Source of the DNA: Nocardia aurantiaca
GTDB taxonomy: Bacteria; Actinomycetota; Actinomycetes; Mycobacteriales; Mycobacteriaceae
NCBI RefSeq assembly: GCF_009708175.1
Contig: NZ_WMBB01000006.1
Coordinates: 310,001 to 374,000 of the forward strand
DNA length: 64,000 bases
Reading direction: 5' to 3'
The position numbers and the translations under genes were made by a program. Shown in pieces: positions 1 through 7,586 of the stretch. The notes under the pieces were generated by a model, which saw only the letters and a list, made by a program, of their open reading frames with translations, ran no database searches and was not told the DNA's origin. The first letter of the stretch is position 1. Each line of letters begins with the position of its first letter.

Positions 1-964
1 CGAACAGCTTGGCGACCGACGCCTCGGTGCCGAAGGGCTTGCCCTGCTCGACGAGTCCGGCGACCCGCCAGGTGAGCAGCCGCGCCGCCTCGACCTCGAC
101 GGCGATATCGGCGATGAGTTCCTGGACCAGCTGGTAGGAGGCGATCGGCTTGCCGAACTGCTCGCGCTGCTGAGCGTATTTCACCGCGGCCTCCAGACAG
201 CCGCGCGCGACGCCGACACACCCGGCGGCCACGCCCATGCGCCCCTTGTCCAGGGCGGCCATGGCGATCTTGAAGCCTTGGCCGAGCTCGCCGAGCCGGT
301 TGGCGTCGGGCACGCGGACGCGGTCGAAGACCAGTTCGGCGGTGGCCTGGCCGCGCAGGCCGAGCTTGCCCTTGATCTCGGTGCGCCCGAAGCCTGGGGC
401 ATCGGTGGGGACCAGGAACGCGGTCACGCCCTTGGGGCCGGGGCCCCCGGTGCGCGCGAAGACGAGGGCGACATCGGCCCAGGTGCCGTTGGTGATGAAC
501 ATCTTGGTGCCGGAGAGCAGCCAATCCTCGCCGTCGGCAACGGCTTTGGTAGTGAGGCTGCTCGCATCGGAGCCGGTGCCGGGTTCGGTGAGGGCGAAGC
601 AGCCCAGCGCCCGGCCCGAGCACAGCCGCGGCAGCCACTCCCGTTTCTGGGCGTCGGTGCCGTAGGTCTTGATCGACTTGGATACCAGGCCCAGCGAGAC
701 CGAGACGATGCCGCGCACCGAGCTGTCGCCGCGCCCGAGTTCCTCGAGCAGCAGGCAGTAGTCCGTGGCGGTGCCGCCGGCCCCGCCGTACTCCTCGGGG
801 ATCTCGATGCCGAGAAAGCCCATGTCACCGAGCTTGCCGACGATCGCGACATCCACCGATTCGGCCCGATCCCAGGCGGCCGCGTACGGTACGACCTCTT
901 TGTCCACCCAGGCCCGGGCCAGGTCACGCAGTTCGCGCTGCGGCTCGTCGAGTTCGAAGTCCAT
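1..964 (-). CDS. Acyl-CoA dehydrogenase (3' end beyond window)
   Basis: FAD-dependent acyl-CoA dehydrogenase, expected to oxidise an acyl-CoA to the 2,3-enoyl-CoA in the cytoplasm. The ATG at 962-964 opens MDFELDEPQRELRDLA, the usual N-terminal helix of the family, and about 321 codons are present before the window edge. The family signature CFALTEPGTGSD is followed by GTKMFITNGTWADV, and then by the DKGRMGVAAGCVGVARG stretch, in the expected order. The C-terminal part with the catalytic base region is cut off. It is transcribed away from the TetR gene at 1098, and two copies of a 15-bp operator-like sequence lie in the shared upstream region, so repression by that TetR protein is the simplest reading. 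The acyl substrate cannot be told. Confidence 0.93.
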   Translation of the reverse strand, partial: MDFELDEPQRELRDLARAWVDKEVVPYAAAWDRAESVDVAIVGKLGDMGFLGIEIPEEYGGAGGTATDYCLLLEELGRGDSSVRGIVSVSLGLVSKSIKTYGTDAQKREWLPRLCSGRALGCFALTEPGTGSDASSLTTKAVADGEDWLLSGTKMFITNGTWADVALVFARTGGPGPKGVTAFLVPTDAPGFGRTEIKGKLGLRGQATAELVFDRVRVPDANRLGELGQGFKIAMAALDKGRMGVAAGCVGVARGCLEAAVKYAQQREQFGKPIASYQLVQELIADIAVEVEAARLLTWRVAGLVEQGKPFGTEASVAKLF

Positions 965-982
965 GATGGCGATCTCTCCTAA

Positions 983-1032
983 CCAAACGTTGTTAGGTTT
1001 ATGGCTTCCGAAGCTATCCTAACAGTGTTCGG
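983..1032. promoter_or_regulatory. Two 15-bp inverted-repeat operator candidates
   Basis: CCAAACGTTGTTAGG at 983-997 and CCTAACAGTGTTCGG at 1018-1032 fit one pattern, CCnAAC-3-GTTnGG. They are centred 35 bp apart between the divergent acyl-CoA dehydrogenase and TetR genes. The left copy also sits inside a wider CCTAAC/GTTAGG dyad (978-997). Binding by the adjacent TetR protein is inferred from position only. Confidence 0.55.
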
Positions 1033-1097
1033 TTTTTCAAGGACCGGGTGATAAATTCAACCCCACGGGGAATCGCGGGGGTCTTCCGCAGAAGGAG

Positions 1098-1781
1098 GTG
1101 AGCCGGATAGCCAGGCCGAAGGTGCCGCTGCTGAGCCGCGAACGCATTCGCGAGGCGGCCTTGACCCTGATCGACCGTGACGGGCTCGCCGAGCTGTCGA
1201 TGCGCAAGCTCGCCGCCGAACTGGGCGTGCAGGCCGCCTCCCTCTACACCCACTACCCCACCAAGGACGCGGTGCTGGATGACATAGCAGCTGGCCTGAT
1301 GGCCAGGGTCGACCCGTCGGCGTTCGATCAGGGCTGGCGCATCGGCCTCACCTCCTGGGCGCGCTCGTATCGCGACGCCCTGGTCCGACACCCGAATTTC
1401 GTGGCCTATCTGGCCGCCGGGCCCGGCACCCGGGACGAGAACCTGCGTACCGCCGACGCCGTCCACGGCGGCCTGGTCTCCGCCGGCTGGCCCCCGCGCG
1501 AGGCCACCATGATCGGCGCCGCGACCCGCTACCTGGTCATGGGCGCGACCATGGGTTCGTTCTCCCGCGGTTTCGTCGATGACATCCAGGTCTATCGAGA
1601 CCGGTACCCCCACCTGGAGCAGGCGCATCTGCTGCGCGCCAAGGCCGACGAAATCGACGCGGAGAGTTTCGAATTGGCGTTGTCTGCCTTCACCGACGGT
1701 CTGGGACTGCGCTTCGACGCCATTGAGAAGGAGCGGGCCCGCCGTCGGCGGGCTCGTTCCGGAAGCACCGAATCCGGTTAG
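1098..1781 (+). CDS. TetR/AcrR family transcriptional regulator
   Basis: Ligand-responsive DNA-binding repressor of 227 aa. Residues about 11-60 form the TetR helix-turn-helix (RERIREAALTLIDRDG, then LAAELGVQAASLYTHYPTKD). The rest resembles a C-terminal TetR ligand domain with WARSYRDALVRHPNF. The GTG start directly follows a strong AAGGAG (1092-1097), which is too close for normal initiation. A GTG at 1122 would still keep the whole HTH, so the start is uncertain. It is divergent from the acyl-CoA dehydrogenase and probably controls it and itself through the two 15-bp repeats at 983-1032. The inducer is unknown, but an acyl-CoA would suit the neighbour. Confidence 0.9.
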   Translation: MSRIARPKVPLLSRERIREAALTLIDRDGLAELSMRKLAAELGVQAASLYTHYPTKDAVLDDIAAGLMARVDPSAFDQGWRIGLTSWARSYRDALVRHPNFVAYLAAGPGTRDENLRTADAVHGGLVSAGWPPREATMIGAATRYLVMGATMGSFSRGFVDDIQVYRDRYPHLEQAHLLRAKADEIDAESFELALSAFTDGLGLRFDAIEKERARRRRARSGSTESG

Positions 1782-1888
1782 GACAGACGCGCTTTCGCGT
1801 CTTCATGGCGGAACCGGAAGTGCCGGTCCTGCGGGTCGGCGACGATGCCGTCGAGCGAGACGAACAGTCCTGCGGTGATCTCGCGCAT
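1778..1888 (-). pseudogene. Remnant of a dihydrofolate reductase-like (RibD C-terminal) gene
   Basis: A 36-codon frame reads MREITAGLFVSLDGIVADPQ and then runs into a stop. That opening is typical of the actinobacterial 'dihydrofolate reductase family' (RibD C-terminal) proteins, which are about 180-220 aa long. The rest of the domain is absent, so this is the 5' stump of a lost gene. Its end overlaps the TetR stop by 4 bp. A different intact family member occurs at 25797. Confidence 0.55.
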
Positions 1889-2059
1889 CGGGGACAGCGC
1901 CCCGGATTCATCGGCGGCCACCGCCCGTTTCCTCCCGCAGGTGCCCCGTTCGGGCGGCTCGGCCGGGCCGCCGCCACTGCGCTGCCTTTCACCCATTACG
2001 CTGTGGCACAACCGAATCCACCGCTCGTACGGTTGGGAACGAGCGTGTGGGAGTCTGTG

Positions 2060-2203
2060 GTGAAGCGGCTGCTTTTTCTGATAATGACGGTCATCGTGGC
2101 GGCGTCCACCTATGACTACGCCCGATCGGCGGGCCACTACGGACTGGTCGTGGTGATGGGCGTCGTCCTGTCGCTGTTCCTGATCGGCAAGACCATGGAA
2201 TAG
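2060..2203 (+). CDS. Small two-helix membrane protein
   Basis: A 47-aa frame starts at GTG and reads VKRLLFLIMTVIVAASTYDY followed by a second hydrophobic stretch, GLVVVMGVVLSLFLIG, ending GKTME. Two short hydrophobic segments separated by YDYARSAGHYG suggest a small inner-membrane hairpin protein. In-frame GTG codons at 2045 and 2057 are alternative starts and no strong ribosome-binding site separates them. No family is recognised and nothing nearby points to a role. Coding status rests on the clean hydrophobic pattern alone. Confidence 0.45.
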   Translation: MKRLLFLIMTVIVAASTYDYARSAGHYGLVVVMGVVLSLFLIGKTME

Positions 2204-2497
2204 CTCGGGCGGACGGCCCAGTAGACGCAAGCCGCCGTCGAGGCCGACTCCCGCGGCGCCCGGATCGGTGTCGAGTCCAGGCACCGTCCGCGTCGGCCTC
2301 CGCACCGGCCAGCAGTGCGACACCGCCATGACGACCTCGACAGTCGTCCGGCCGATCATCGACGCCGATGTTCCGAACCCGGTCGGCGAGGGCGGCGCGA
2401 GGTCCCCGGGAACCGTTCTTCCCTGTGCTGAGATAGGAGGGCCAGTCGGATAGAGCCCGCTTCAATTCGCCGGAACCGTTGGAACGAGAGGGTGGCC
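2204..2497. other. Intergenic, no recognised feature
   Basis: About 290 bp before the amidohydrolase. No frame on either strand reads like a known family. The last bases supply the GAGAGGG ribosome-binding site of the next gene. Confidence 0.4.
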
Positions 2498-3739
2498 ATG
2501 GCAACGCTATTGACCGGTGCGACCGTGTGGGACGGTCTCGGTGACGGTCCTGTGGGACTGCGGGATGTGCTGGTGGACGGTGAGCGCATCAGCGAGGTGG
2601 CCGAGCACATCGCGGTGCCGGAGGGCGCGACCGTGGTGGATGTGTCCGGGCACACGCTGACGCCGGGATTCATGGATTGCCATACGCATGTCACGGTCAC
2701 GCCGGATCTGGTTTCGGCAATGGCGATGTCGCCGACCGCGACGGCGCTGCGGGCCATTCCGACTCTCGAGACGTTGCTGATGAACGGCTTCACGACCGTG
2801 CGCGATCTCATGTGCGCGGACCCCGGGTTCAGCGTGCTCGATCTCCGCGACGCCGTCGCGGCCGGACTCATCGTGGGGCCGCGGATGCTGGTGGCGCCGC
2901 ACCTGATTTCGGCGCGCGGCGGGCATGGGGATTTCAGTCTTTCGATAGCCGGTGTGTTCCAAGGTGATTCGCACGTGCTGGAGCTGGCGGCCGCGGATGG
3001 CGCGGAGGAGATCCGGACCCGCGTGCGGCAGGAGATCCGGGCGGGCGCGGACTGGATCAAATTCGGTGCGACCGGAGGGTTTTCGAGCCCGTCGGACGAT
3101 CCGGCGCACACGACGTATACGCAGGACGAGATGAACGCCCTGGTCGAAACGGCCCGTGATCTCGGTCGCCCCGCCACCCCGCACTGCTACGGCGACGAGG
3201 GCGTGCGCCGCGCGGTGCGGGCGGGAGTGCGCAGCGTCGAGCACGGCAACCTCGCCACCGCGGACACCTTGCGGATGATGGCCGATCACGGCGTGTTTCT
3301 GGTTCCGACCCAGTTCACCCTCCTCGAAGATGCCCGCCATGTCGATGATGACGAATTCTGGTCCGGCAAGCCGGTGTACAAGCGCCGCAAGTTCCAGCAG
3401 CACCGCAAGGCCCTGCTCGACGGGGCCGAGTTCGTCGCCGCCAGCGAGGTCGCGATCGCCTTCGGCACCGATGCGGGGATGTTCCCGCATGCGGAGAACT
3501 GGCGGGAGTTCCCGACCATGGTGTCGACCGGCATCACCCCGGCCCGGGCACTGCGCGCCGCCACCAGCGTCGCCGCCGAACTCCTGGGCCTGAACGATTT
3601 GGGCGTCCTCGCACCCGGCAAGACCGCCGACATCATCGCCATGCCCGGCGATCCTTTCACCGACATCTCCCTCACGGGTCAGGTCGACTTCGTCATGAAG
3701 GCAGGCACGATCTACAAGCAGCCGACCGATCACGCGTGA
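2498..3739 (+). CDS. Amidohydrolase family protein
   Basis: Metal-dependent hydrolase of the imidazolonepropionase/prolidase-like amidohydrolase superfamily, about 413 aa. The N-terminal beta-sandwich part precedes GFMDCHTHV, the HxH metal motif at about residue 63. Further expected ligands follow: WIKFGATGG (lysine), TPHCYGDEG, VEHGNL, and IAFGTDAG (terminal aspartate), with the C-terminal GKTADIIAMPGDPF that closes the fold. ATG at 2498 is preferred over the in-frame GTG at 2492 because of GAGAGGG just upstream. Family members cleave cyclic amides, dipeptides or ureas, and the substrate here is unknown. The 3' end overlaps the convergent regulator gene by 10 bp. Confidence 0.88.
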   Translation: MATLLTGATVWDGLGDGPVGLRDVLVDGERISEVAEHIAVPEGATVVDVSGHTLTPGFMDCHTHVTVTPDLVSAMAMSPTATALRAIPTLETLLMNGFTTVRDLMCADPGFSVLDLRDAVAAGLIVGPRMLVAPHLISARGGHGDFSLSIAGVFQGDSHVLELAAADGAEEIRTRVRQEIRAGADWIKFGATGGFSSPSDDPAHTTYTQDEMNALVETARDLGRPATPHCYGDEGVRRAVRAGVRSVEHGNLATADTLRMMADHGVFLVPTQFTLLEDARHVDDDEFWSGKPVYKRRKFQQHRKALLDGAEFVAASEVAIAFGTDAGMFPHAENWREFPTMVSTGITPARALRAATSVAAELLGLNDLGVLAPGKTADIIAMPGDPFTDISLTGQVDFVMKAGTIYKQPTDHA

Positions 3740-4443
3740 GTGCTATCGCGGTCGGCGGCGGCGCGCAGTTCGACACAGCATTCGCCGGGGCGCGGAGCCA
3801 GGACGGCTTCGATGGCGTCCGCACCCAGGCCGTCGATGACACCGGAGAGATAGGCGTGGTTGAGGCCGCACACCAGCGCCGGGGCCGAAGCCGCCAGGGG
3901 GTGGAAAGGGCAGTTGTGCAGGCGAATACAGGACGGACCGGTGCGACCAGGTTCGAAGCCCTGTTCCGCGAGCAGCGCCTGGAGCAGGGTGAGGGCGCGT
4001 TCCGCGCCGAGGCGGCCGGGCGTGACGCGCTCGCGTTCGGCGTCGCCGAGTTCGGTTCCGCGCCGGGTGGCCACGCGCAGCGCCACGTCGCGGGCGGTCT
4101 CGCCCGCGCCCTCGGTGAGCACGGCCCCCATCAGAATCTCGGCCAGCACCTCGTAGCGCCGCTCCGGAATGCTCACGCGCACATCGGTTTCGGCGGGTTC
4201 GTACACCTTGGGGGTGCGGCCGACGCGGCGGGTGAGGCCGACGGCCTCGTAGCGGGCCCGCAGCAGACCGGCGTCGACCAGCTTGTCCAGGTGGAAGGCG
4301 GCCAGTTTGCGGGAGATGCCGGCCTCGGCGGCGGCCTCGTCGCGGGTGACGGGGCGGCGGGCGCGGCGGATGTACCAGTACATGCCGCGGCGCAGATCGT
4401 CGTCGAGGACGGCGACGGCACCGATCGCGGAAGCGCTGGTCAC
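3730..4443 (-). CDS. ArsR/SufR-like regulator with a cysteine cluster
   Basis: Winged-helix regulator of 237 aa. The N-terminal HTH (residues about 15-75) contains TRDEAAAEAGISRKLAAFHL and LVDAGLLRARYE. The C-terminal part carries a cysteine set: Cys172 and Cys178 in CIRLHNCPFHPLA, Cys192 in VCGLNH, and Cys222-Cys223 in PGECCVEL. In related SufR-like proteins such cysteines bind an iron-sulfur cluster that controls DNA binding, so an Fe-S or redox-sensing role is plausible but not shown. The start is GTG at 4441-4443. A GACCACA/TGTGGTC dyad (4446-4472) lies immediately upstream, which suggests autoregulation. It is divergent from a DUF2231 membrane protein gene that may be its target. Confidence 0.85.
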   Translation of the reverse strand: MTSASAIGAVAVLDDDLRRGMYWYIRRARRPVTRDEAAAEAGISRKLAAFHLDKLVDAGLLRARYEAVGLTRRVGRTPKVYEPAETDVRVSIPERRYEVLAEILMGAVLTEGAGETARDVALRVATRRGTELGDAERERVTPGRLGAERALTLLQALLAEQGFEPGRTGPSCIRLHNCPFHPLAASAPALVCGLNHAYLSGVIDGLGADAIEAVLAPRPGECCVELRAAADRDSTHA

Positions 4444-4445
4444 GC

Positions 4446-4472
4446 GACCACAATAGCGCCGATCGTGTGGTC
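4446..4472. promoter_or_regulatory. GACCACA-N13-TGTGGTC inverted repeat
   Basis: Perfect 7-bp arms (4446-4452 and 4466-4472) sit just upstream of the GTG of the cysteine-cluster regulator. This is a candidate autoregulatory operator. A second small dyad, TATTT-4-AAATA (4538-4551), lies closer to the divergent DUF2231 gene. Confidence 0.45.
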
Positions 4473-4572
4473 CGAAAGGCGATGGGTACCCCGATAGCGT
4501 GTACTCCTTGACCCGGCCGGGAAATTACACCAAGAATTATTTCCGAAAATAGGTGCTGGTTGGGAGGTTATT

Positions 4573-5082
4573 GTGAGCGCTGATCCGCAACAGGCGAAAC
4601 AACCCGTGAGTGCGGCGCTGGCCGGGCCCTACGGCCATCCGTTCCATCCGATCCTGGTCACCGTGCCCATCGGGGCTTGGGTGGCGAGCCTGATCTTCGA
4701 CCTCGCCTCGCATGTGGCCGGAGACCCGGCCGCACTGGCGCGCGGCGCGCTGTGGCTGATCGCCATCGGCGTGCTCGGCGCACTGGCGGCGGCGACCGTC
4801 GGGTTCCTGGACTTCCTGGCCATACCCGCCGGAACGCCCGCTTTCCGCACCGGCCTGCTCCACCTGGGCCTCAACCTCGGAGTGACCGTCGCCTTCGCGG
4901 TGGATTTCTTGTGGCGGCGGGCCGAGGGCACGCACGGCGCGGTGCCGTGGGGTCCGCTCGCGCTCTCGGTGGTGGCCCTCGCGACGCTGACCGTATCCGG
5001 TTATCTCGGCGGCAAACTCGCCTACCACTACGGCGTCCGGGTGGCCGATGAGGCCACCCAGGCCACGGGTTTTCGACGCTGA
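4573..5082 (+). CDS. DUF2231-like integral membrane protein
   Basis: A 169-aa protein with about four hydrophobic segments. It opens with a short polar head and the HPFHPILVTVPIGAWV motif, the usual start of DUF2231 membrane proteins (a His-rich first helix, function not established). GGGAGG at 4561-4566 precedes the GTG start. The last segment ends in the GYLGGKLAYHYGVRV sequence common in this family. It is divergent from the SufR-like regulator and 34 bp upstream of a second membrane protein gene, so the two may be co-transcribed. Confidence 0.82.
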   Translation: MSADPQQAKQPVSAALAGPYGHPFHPILVTVPIGAWVASLIFDLASHVAGDPAALARGALWLIAIGVLGALAAATVGFLDFLAIPAGTPAFRTGLLHLGLNLGVTVAFAVDFLWRRAEGTHGAVPWGPLALSVVALATLTVSGYLGGKLAYHYGVRVADEATQATGFRR

Positions 5083-5116
5083 ACCCCCATCAATCCCCCC
5101 TCGACAGGAGTTGGTC

Positions 5117-5533
5117 ATGGCCATCGCGGCACTCATCACCTGGCTGCTCACCGCGACCGGCGGGTTCGTCCTGCTCGGTACCTGGATCGCCAAAGGCGGT
5201 GCGCGGCAACCGAGTAGCAGTCACCTGCCCCCACCCGTCCTGTTCGGCCATTTCCTGCTGGCCGCCGCCGGATTGGTGCTGTGGATCATCTACCTGGCGG
5301 TCGACACCAAGGCCGTCGCCTGGGTCGCGTTCGCGCTGCTGATTCCGGTGGCGCTGCTCGGCTTCTTCATGCTGCTGCGCTGGCTGCCGGTCTACCGGGC
5401 CGGTGCGGCCGGTGAGGCGCAGTCCGAACCGGCGGAACGGCACTTCCCCGTCATGATCGTGGGCGGACACGGCGTCCTCGCCGTCGTCACGGTGGTGCTG
5501 GTCCTGCTGGCCGCACTCGGCGTCGGCTCCTGA
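5117..5533 (+). CDS. Conserved small integral membrane protein
   Basis: A 138-aa membrane protein starting at ATG with AGGAG seven bases upstream. It has about four hydrophobic stretches: MAIAALITWLLTATGGFVLL, FGHFLLAAAGLVLWIIYLAV, WVAFALLIPVALLGFFMLL, and a C-terminal GVLAVVTVVLVLLAALG. A conserved-looking FPVMIVGGHGVLAV before the last helix contains a histidine. I do not recognise a named family. It follows the DUF2231 gene in the same direction and ends at a strong terminator hairpin. Confidence 0.72.
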   Translation: MAIAALITWLLTATGGFVLLGTWIAKGGARQPSSSHLPPPVLFGHFLLAAAGLVLWIIYLAVDTKAVAWVAFALLIPVALLGFFMLLRWLPVYRAGAAGEAQSEPAERHFPVMIVGGHGVLAVVTVVLVLLAALGVGS

Positions 5534-5570
5534 CCGTGGCATCGAACCGGACGCACCCGGTCCGGGACAT

Positions 5571-5619
5571 GAAAGATCCTGGGCCCCGAGTCGGAATCGA
5601 CTCGGGGCCCAGAACTTTC
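5571..5619. terminator. Bidirectional terminator hairpin
   Basis: A perfect 15-bp stem, CTGGGCCCCGAGTCG (5579-5593) paired with 5598-5612 around a GAAT loop, is extended by partly paired GAAAG/CTTTC flanks. It lies between the convergent membrane protein gene and lipoprotein gene and can serve both. Confidence 0.85.
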
Positions 5620-5630
5620 GCGGCTGCTGC

Positions 5631-6986
5631 CTACTTCAGGCGCAGGCTGCCGAAGAGTCCTTCCTTCTCGTCGTTCGGCCCGGCGGTGAAGTAGAGGGTG
5701 TCGGCGTCGCCGAGGCTCTCGCCATTGCCGAACATCAGACCCCACAGGCCGTCGATCTCGGCGGGCTTGCCGTCGGCGTCGCGCAGATAGTCGACGAACG
5801 TGCCGGACTGGTCGTCCAGGGCGAGGATATGGCCCGCGCCGCCGAAGTTTCCGATCAGCAGCTTGCCCGACAGCGGGCCGAAGCCCTGCGGCGCGATGGT
5901 GACGGCCCACGGCGCGTTGAGTCGGCCGTCGGCGTCCAGGGTGCGAACCAGCTTGCCGTTCTTGTCGAATTCGGCGACCTGGCCCTTCTTGGCCTTGTTG
6001 CCGGCGTTCTTCTCCTGGTCCTTGTCGAGCTTGTCCTCTTCGCCGGCCTTCAGCTTGTTCGGGTCGCCGCCCGCGGACTGGGTGACGGCGTAGGTGACGA
6101 AAACGCGGTCGCCGATGGTGGCGACATTGAAGGGGGCCGGGTCGCCGACCTTCAGCTTCTTGCCCTTGGTGGCGTCGGCCGGGTCGATGGCGTCGCCGGT
6201 GGCGAAGGGGTTGGCGAAACCGGTGGTGGGCACCAGCTTCCAGTCCTTGTCGAAGGTGCGGATCTGCGGGTCCTTGCCGAAGTCGGCGGCCAGCAGCTTG
6301 GTGCCGGACGGGTCCAGGGCGATGCCCTTGAAGCCCATGCCCTGTGCGGTGCCGTCGAATTCGAGCACGGCCGGGCCGTCGTGGCGCACGATGGCGCCGC
6401 CCGCGCCCTGCTCGGTCCAGCCGGAGATCTTGCCGGAGTCGGTGGCGAAGATGAAACGCGCGGAGCCGGTGAGCTTCTCGTCCTTGCCGTCGTAGCTGAC
6501 CGGCTGGTCCTTCACCGCGAAGATGTCGGAGGTGATGGGGGCCGGGTTGAAGACGACGCCGGTGGTCTTGCCCTCGCTGTCGTCGCCGTCATCGTCCGGG
6601 ATGGAGTCCGCGCCCGGGATGGTGACCAACTTCAGCGGGTCCTGGAACATCTTCTGGTACTTGGCATCCGGCGACTTGGTGACGTCACCGACGAACTGGA
6701 AGGAGTACCCGCCCGCGCCGACCCAGAAGTGCCCGCCGGCGCCCTTGGGGCGATCTGCGATGCCCCAGGCGTTGATGAAGGTCGGAAAGGTGAACTGCGC
6801 CTTGTCCGACTCCTTGTTGGAGGCGATATTGATCTGGGCGTAATGGTTGCCGTCGAGCGCCTTCAGGTCGTCACCGGTCGACTTCGTAGTGCCGCATGCC
6901 GCCGCGACGACCAGGGCCGCGCCCAGTGCCGACACGCGCAGTAGGGTCTTGTGTACCGGCGGTATGGCGCTCGAGCGTCCGTTCAT
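5631..6986 (-). CDS. TIGR03118-like secreted lipoprotein
   Basis: A 451-aa exported protein. The ATG at 6986 follows AAGGA and opens a lipoprotein signal peptide: hydrophobic core VSALGAALVVAAAC with the lipobox cysteine at residue 31. The mature part has the repeated beta-propeller-like features of TIGR03118 proteins: INAWGIADRPKG near the start, FKGIALDPSGTKLLAADFGK, APWAVTIAPQGFGPLSGKLLIGNFGGAG, and the ending GLWGLMFGNGESLGDADTLYFTAG. Family function is unknown. A long charged insert (LKAGEEDKLDKDQEKN) lies in the middle. It probably sits on the outer face of the membrane. The open frame extends upstream of 6986, but there it lacks a signal peptide. Confidence 0.85.
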   Translation of the reverse strand: MNGRSSAIPPVHKTLLRVSALGAALVVAAACGTTKSTGDDLKALDGNHYAQINIASNKESDKAQFTFPTFINAWGIADRPKGAGGHFWVGAGGYSFQFVGDVTKSPDAKYQKMFQDPLKLVTIPGADSIPDDDGDDSEGKTTGVVFNPAPITSDIFAVKDQPVSYDGKDEKLTGSARFIFATDSGKISGWTEQGAGGAIVRHDGPAVLEFDGTAQGMGFKGIALDPSGTKLLAADFGKDPQIRTFDKDWKLVPTTGFANPFATGDAIDPADATKGKKLKVGDPAPFNVATIGDRVFVTYAVTQSAGGDPNKLKAGEEDKLDKDQEKNAGNKAKKGQVAEFDKNGKLVRTLDADGRLNAPWAVTIAPQGFGPLSGKLLIGNFGGAGHILALDDQSGTFVDYLRDADGKPAEIDGLWGLMFGNGESLGDADTLYFTAGPNDEKEGLFGSLRLK

Positions 6987-7075
6987 GTCAGGTCCTTCCA
7001 GCAAACGCCCAGGTGCGGCGTTAGGTGATGCTAACCATAGCTGCAAGGATCGGAGGCTCGTTAGGGGACCCTCAA

Positions 7076-7573
7076 TCAGCCCTGAGCGTGGGGTTTCCCG
7101 ATGGTCCGGGGTGCGAAGAGCAACTTCCGGGCCGCTTCGGAGCCGTCCAGCGCCCGCGTGACGCGCTGGGCGATCCGCCAGCCGCCGCGGGTGCGGACCA
7201 TGTGGAAGCGGTTCGCCCCGGCCCGCCACACGAAGAATCCGCCGTCCTTGTGCCGGATCAGGAGCGATTCGCACACCGCCTCGGCGGTGTCCCCATCCAC
7301 GGTGACGGACGCCGGACCCAGGAAATGCGCCGATCCGGCCGCGATGAGCGATTGGTGTGCGGTCGACTCGACCATGTCGCGCACCTGTCCGCGGTCGCGC
7401 ATGTGCCAGCCCTCGACATCGTATTCGCCGTCCTCGGTCCACAATTCGGCCACGGCCTCGGCGGCCCCGGCATCGACCAGTGGGCCGTAGGAGGCGATCA
7501 ATCGGGTGATGGCGAGTTCGTCCTCGAGCCGCCGCAGCCGGTCTTCCAGTGCGGCGAGACGCTCTTCGATCAT
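7076..7573 (-). CDS. SnoaL-like / nuclear transport factor 2 family protein
   Basis: A 165-aa protein. An N-terminal coiled segment (MIEERLAALEDRLRRLEDEL) leads into the SnoaL-like fold: LIASYGPLVDAGAAEAVAELWTEDG, with the typical end FHMVRTRGGWRIAQRVTRAL. Members are small cone-shaped enzymes or binding proteins acting on polyketides, steroids or other hydrophobic ligands. It is the last gene of a three-gene operon and starts 13 bp after the luciferase-like gene. The operon carries a KstR-like operator upstream, so a role in steroid or terpenoid breakdown is possible but inferred. Confidence 0.82.
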   Translation of the reverse strand: MIEERLAALEDRLRRLEDELAITRLIASYGPLVDAGAAEAVAELWTEDGEYDVEGWHMRDRGQVRDMVESTAHQSLIAAGSAHFLGPASVTVDGDTAEAVCESLLIRHKDGGFFVWRAGANRFHMVRTRGGWRIAQRVTRALDGSEAARKLLFAPRTIGKPHAQG

Positions 7574-7586
7574 GAGAATCCTTCTT

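Noticed and set aside
6987..7442. N-terminal extension of the TIGR03118-like lipoprotein
   Set aside because: It would bury the signal peptide and lipobox and overlaps the SnoaL-like gene in another frame.
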